From positions 2,356,001 to 2,420,000 of the forward strand of contig CAUVWZ020000002.1 in NCBI GenBank assembly GCA_963555835.3: a stretch of 64,000 nucleotides of DNA, given 5' to 3'. Below, piece after piece: positions 62,900 to 64,000 of the stretch. How positions within the stretch are numbered: the stretch's first letter is position 1; every line of letters begins with the position of its first letter. The notes under the pieces are model-generated. The model did not search any database. It saw only the letters and a list, made by a program, of their open reading frames with translations, and was not told the origin of the DNA. The stretch is from JAPUME01 sp027294185 (GTDB lineage: Bacteria; Acidobacteriota; Terriglobia; UBA7540; JAPUME01). Both the position numbers and the translations under genes were made by a program.

Positions 62900-64000
62900 T
62901 CAGGAAGCCCTTCCCAGGGCCAGGCTCAGGACTTTTTCCTGCGTCGCTTCTCCGGCGGCGAGCTCCCCGGCAATTCTTCCTCGGTGCATGACCAGGATTC
63001 TGTCGCTCATGCCCAGAATTTCCGGCAAATCGGAGGAGATCATCAGAATGCCTGCGCCCGCAGCCGTGAGCCGGTTCATCAGTTGGTAGATCTCCTGCTT
63101 TGCGCCCACATCGATGCCGCGGGTCGGCTCATCGAAGATTACGAGGTCTGCTTCGTGCGCGAGCCACTTGCCGAGGACCACTTTCTGTTGATTGCCGCCG
63201 CTCAGGAACATGACTTTCTGATCGATGCCGGGGGTCTTGATGCGCAGTTCTCGGACGGTGCGTTCGGCCAGAGTTTTTTCTTCCCCGCCGCGCATGATGC
63301 CGAAGCGGGAGAGTCTGCGCGTATTGGGCAGACTCACGTTGTGCTTCACCGACAGGGTGAGCACCAGCCCGTTCCGCTTGCGATCTTCTGTGAGGAAGGC
63401 AATCCCGAGGCGGATGGCATCGGCGGGAGATTTAATACTTCGCTCACGCCCTTTCACGAAAACACGGCCTGAATCCGTCGGGTCGGCCCCGAAAAGCGCC
63501 CGCGCCAGGGCGGTTCGTCCTGAACCCAGCAGACCCGCAAGCCCCACCACTTCACCGCGACGAAGCCGGAAACTCACGTCGCGCAGATGATGGCGGCGGT
63601 TCAGTCGCTCCACGCGCAGGAGCTCTTCGCCCGGCGCGGTCTTCCGTTTCGGAAATTGCTCTTTGATCTCCCGGTCGGCCATAAGGCGAACCAACTGTGC
63701 TGCCGTTACCTGGGCAATAGGATGCGTGGCGACGTATCTGCCGTCGCGCAGGATGGTGACGCGGTCGCCGATCTCGAAAAGCTCCTCCATGCGGTGGGAG
63801 ATATAGATGAGGGCGACGCCTTTCTCCCTCAAGTTTCCGATGGTCCCGAACAGGCGCTCGATTTCGCTGCGAGTCAGTCCTGAGGTCGGCTCATCCATGA
63901 GGAGGATTTTCGCATCGACTGAGAGAGCCTTGGCGATTTCGACGATTTGTTGCTCGGCGACGCTCAGGGCGCTGACCCGCGTGCGAGGGTCGAGTCGAAC
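62900..64000 (-). CDS. Sugar ABC transporter ATP-binding protein (RbsA-like, 5' end outside window)
   Basis: The C-terminal 366 codons of a double-domain sugar ABC ATPase. It enters the window with VRLDPRTRVSALSVAEQQIV and LLMDEPTSGLTRSEIERL, the signature and Walker B of the first domain. The second domain follows: LAGLLGSGRTALARALFGAD (Walker A-like) and FLSGGNQQKVVLGKWLAHE, VIFDEPTRGIDVGAKQEIY. It energises the RbsC-like permease. The first third of the gene lies beyond the right edge. Confidence 0.94.
   Translation of the reverse strand, partial: VRLDPRTRVSALSVAEQQIVEIAKALSVDAKILLMDEPTSGLTRSEIERLFGTIGNLREKGVALIYISHRMEELFEIGDRVTILRDGRYVATHPIAQVTAAQLVRLMADREIKEQFPKRKTAPGEELLRVERLNRRHHLRDVSFRLRRGEVVGLAGLLGSGRTALARALFGADPTDSGRVFVKGRERSIKSPADAIRLGIAFLTEDRKRNGLVLTLSVKHNVSLPNTRRLSRFGIMRGGEEKTLAERTVRELRIKTPGIDQKVMFLSGGNQQKVVLGKWLAHEADLVIFDEPTRGIDVGAKQEIYQLMNRLTAAGAGILMISSDLPEILGMSDRILVMHRGRIAGELAAGEATQEKVLSLALGRAS

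Noticed and set aside
60934..62991. 685-codon plus-strand open frame
   Set aside because: Antisense to the sugar ABC operon and IolG; the Arg/His/Gln-rich product is typical of a shadow frame.

Overview
This is a GC-rich bacterial chromosome segment (roughly 60% G+C by eye) that carries several replication and segregation genes: dnaA-dnaN-gyrB at the left end, gyrA in the middle, and an rsmG-parA-parB-bactofilin locus with a parS site near 36 kb. The full 16S rRNA gene, the bactofilin next to parAB, selenocysteine use, many secreted hydrolases and a UbiA/UbiX quinone-type cluster suggest a free-living heterotroph. Acidobacteriota is my best guess from gene content and the look of the 16S, but I could not run a placement. 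Fermentation or respiration cannot be read from the window.

Layout. 1-4.4 kb: gyrB (cut by the left edge), dnaN and dnaA on the minus strand, with a perfect 15-bp inverted repeat upstream of dnaA. 4.4-9.6 kb: a minus-strand run of UbiA prenyltransferase, sulfatase, VKOR, a small unknown, UbiX and an exported methyltransferase. 9.7-11.8 kb: a stand-alone 16S rRNA unit with promoter, processing stem and terminator, and no 23S or tRNA behind it. 11.8-27 kb: accessory metabolism, namely HIBADH, PIG-L deacetylase, APC permease, CPBP protease, an MFS gene broken by one TAG, an odd ferredoxin, a lipoprotein amidohydrolase, a SUMF1-fold protein, a GMC dehydrogenase pair, dCTP deaminase, a radical SAM protein and RlpA.

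27-34.5 kb: pyrR, gyrA, larE, a histone-deacetylase-like gene, a lone purS, a membrane-anchored unknown and selD. SelD is itself a selenoprotein: its first 24 codons, with an in-frame TGA at the active-site position and a bacterial SECIS hairpin just after it, lie upstream of the first ATG of the uninterrupted reading frame. 34.7-38 kb: bactofilin, parB, parA, parS, rsmG and an AT-rich stretch that looks like an origin or a regulatory island. 38-44 kb: a deleted glycosyltransferase, an NCS1 permease and an ABC exporter with a DUF429 gene inserted between its two permeases. 44-50.5 kb: an active/inactive M16 protease pair and a tandem pair of Thr-type sulfatase-fold proteins.

50.5-64 kb: a hibernation-factor-like protein, a D-aminoacylase-type lipoprotein, a frameshifted glycosidase, YjbQ, a YjhG-type sugar-acid dehydratase, a secreted lysine-rich protein with a strong terminator, a membrane protein fused to a GH113-like domain, and a sugar or inositol operon (ABC transporter plus IolG-like dehydrogenase) running off the right edge. 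The right end together with YjhG points to uptake and oxidation of polyols, inositol or sugar acids. The sulfatase, glycosidases, peptidases and D-aminoacylase fit growth on complex polymers and cell debris. At least five genes are broken or remnants (MFS, Gfo/Idh fragment, methyltransferase fragment, glycosyltransferase, glycosidase), so the accessory parts look to be in flux.
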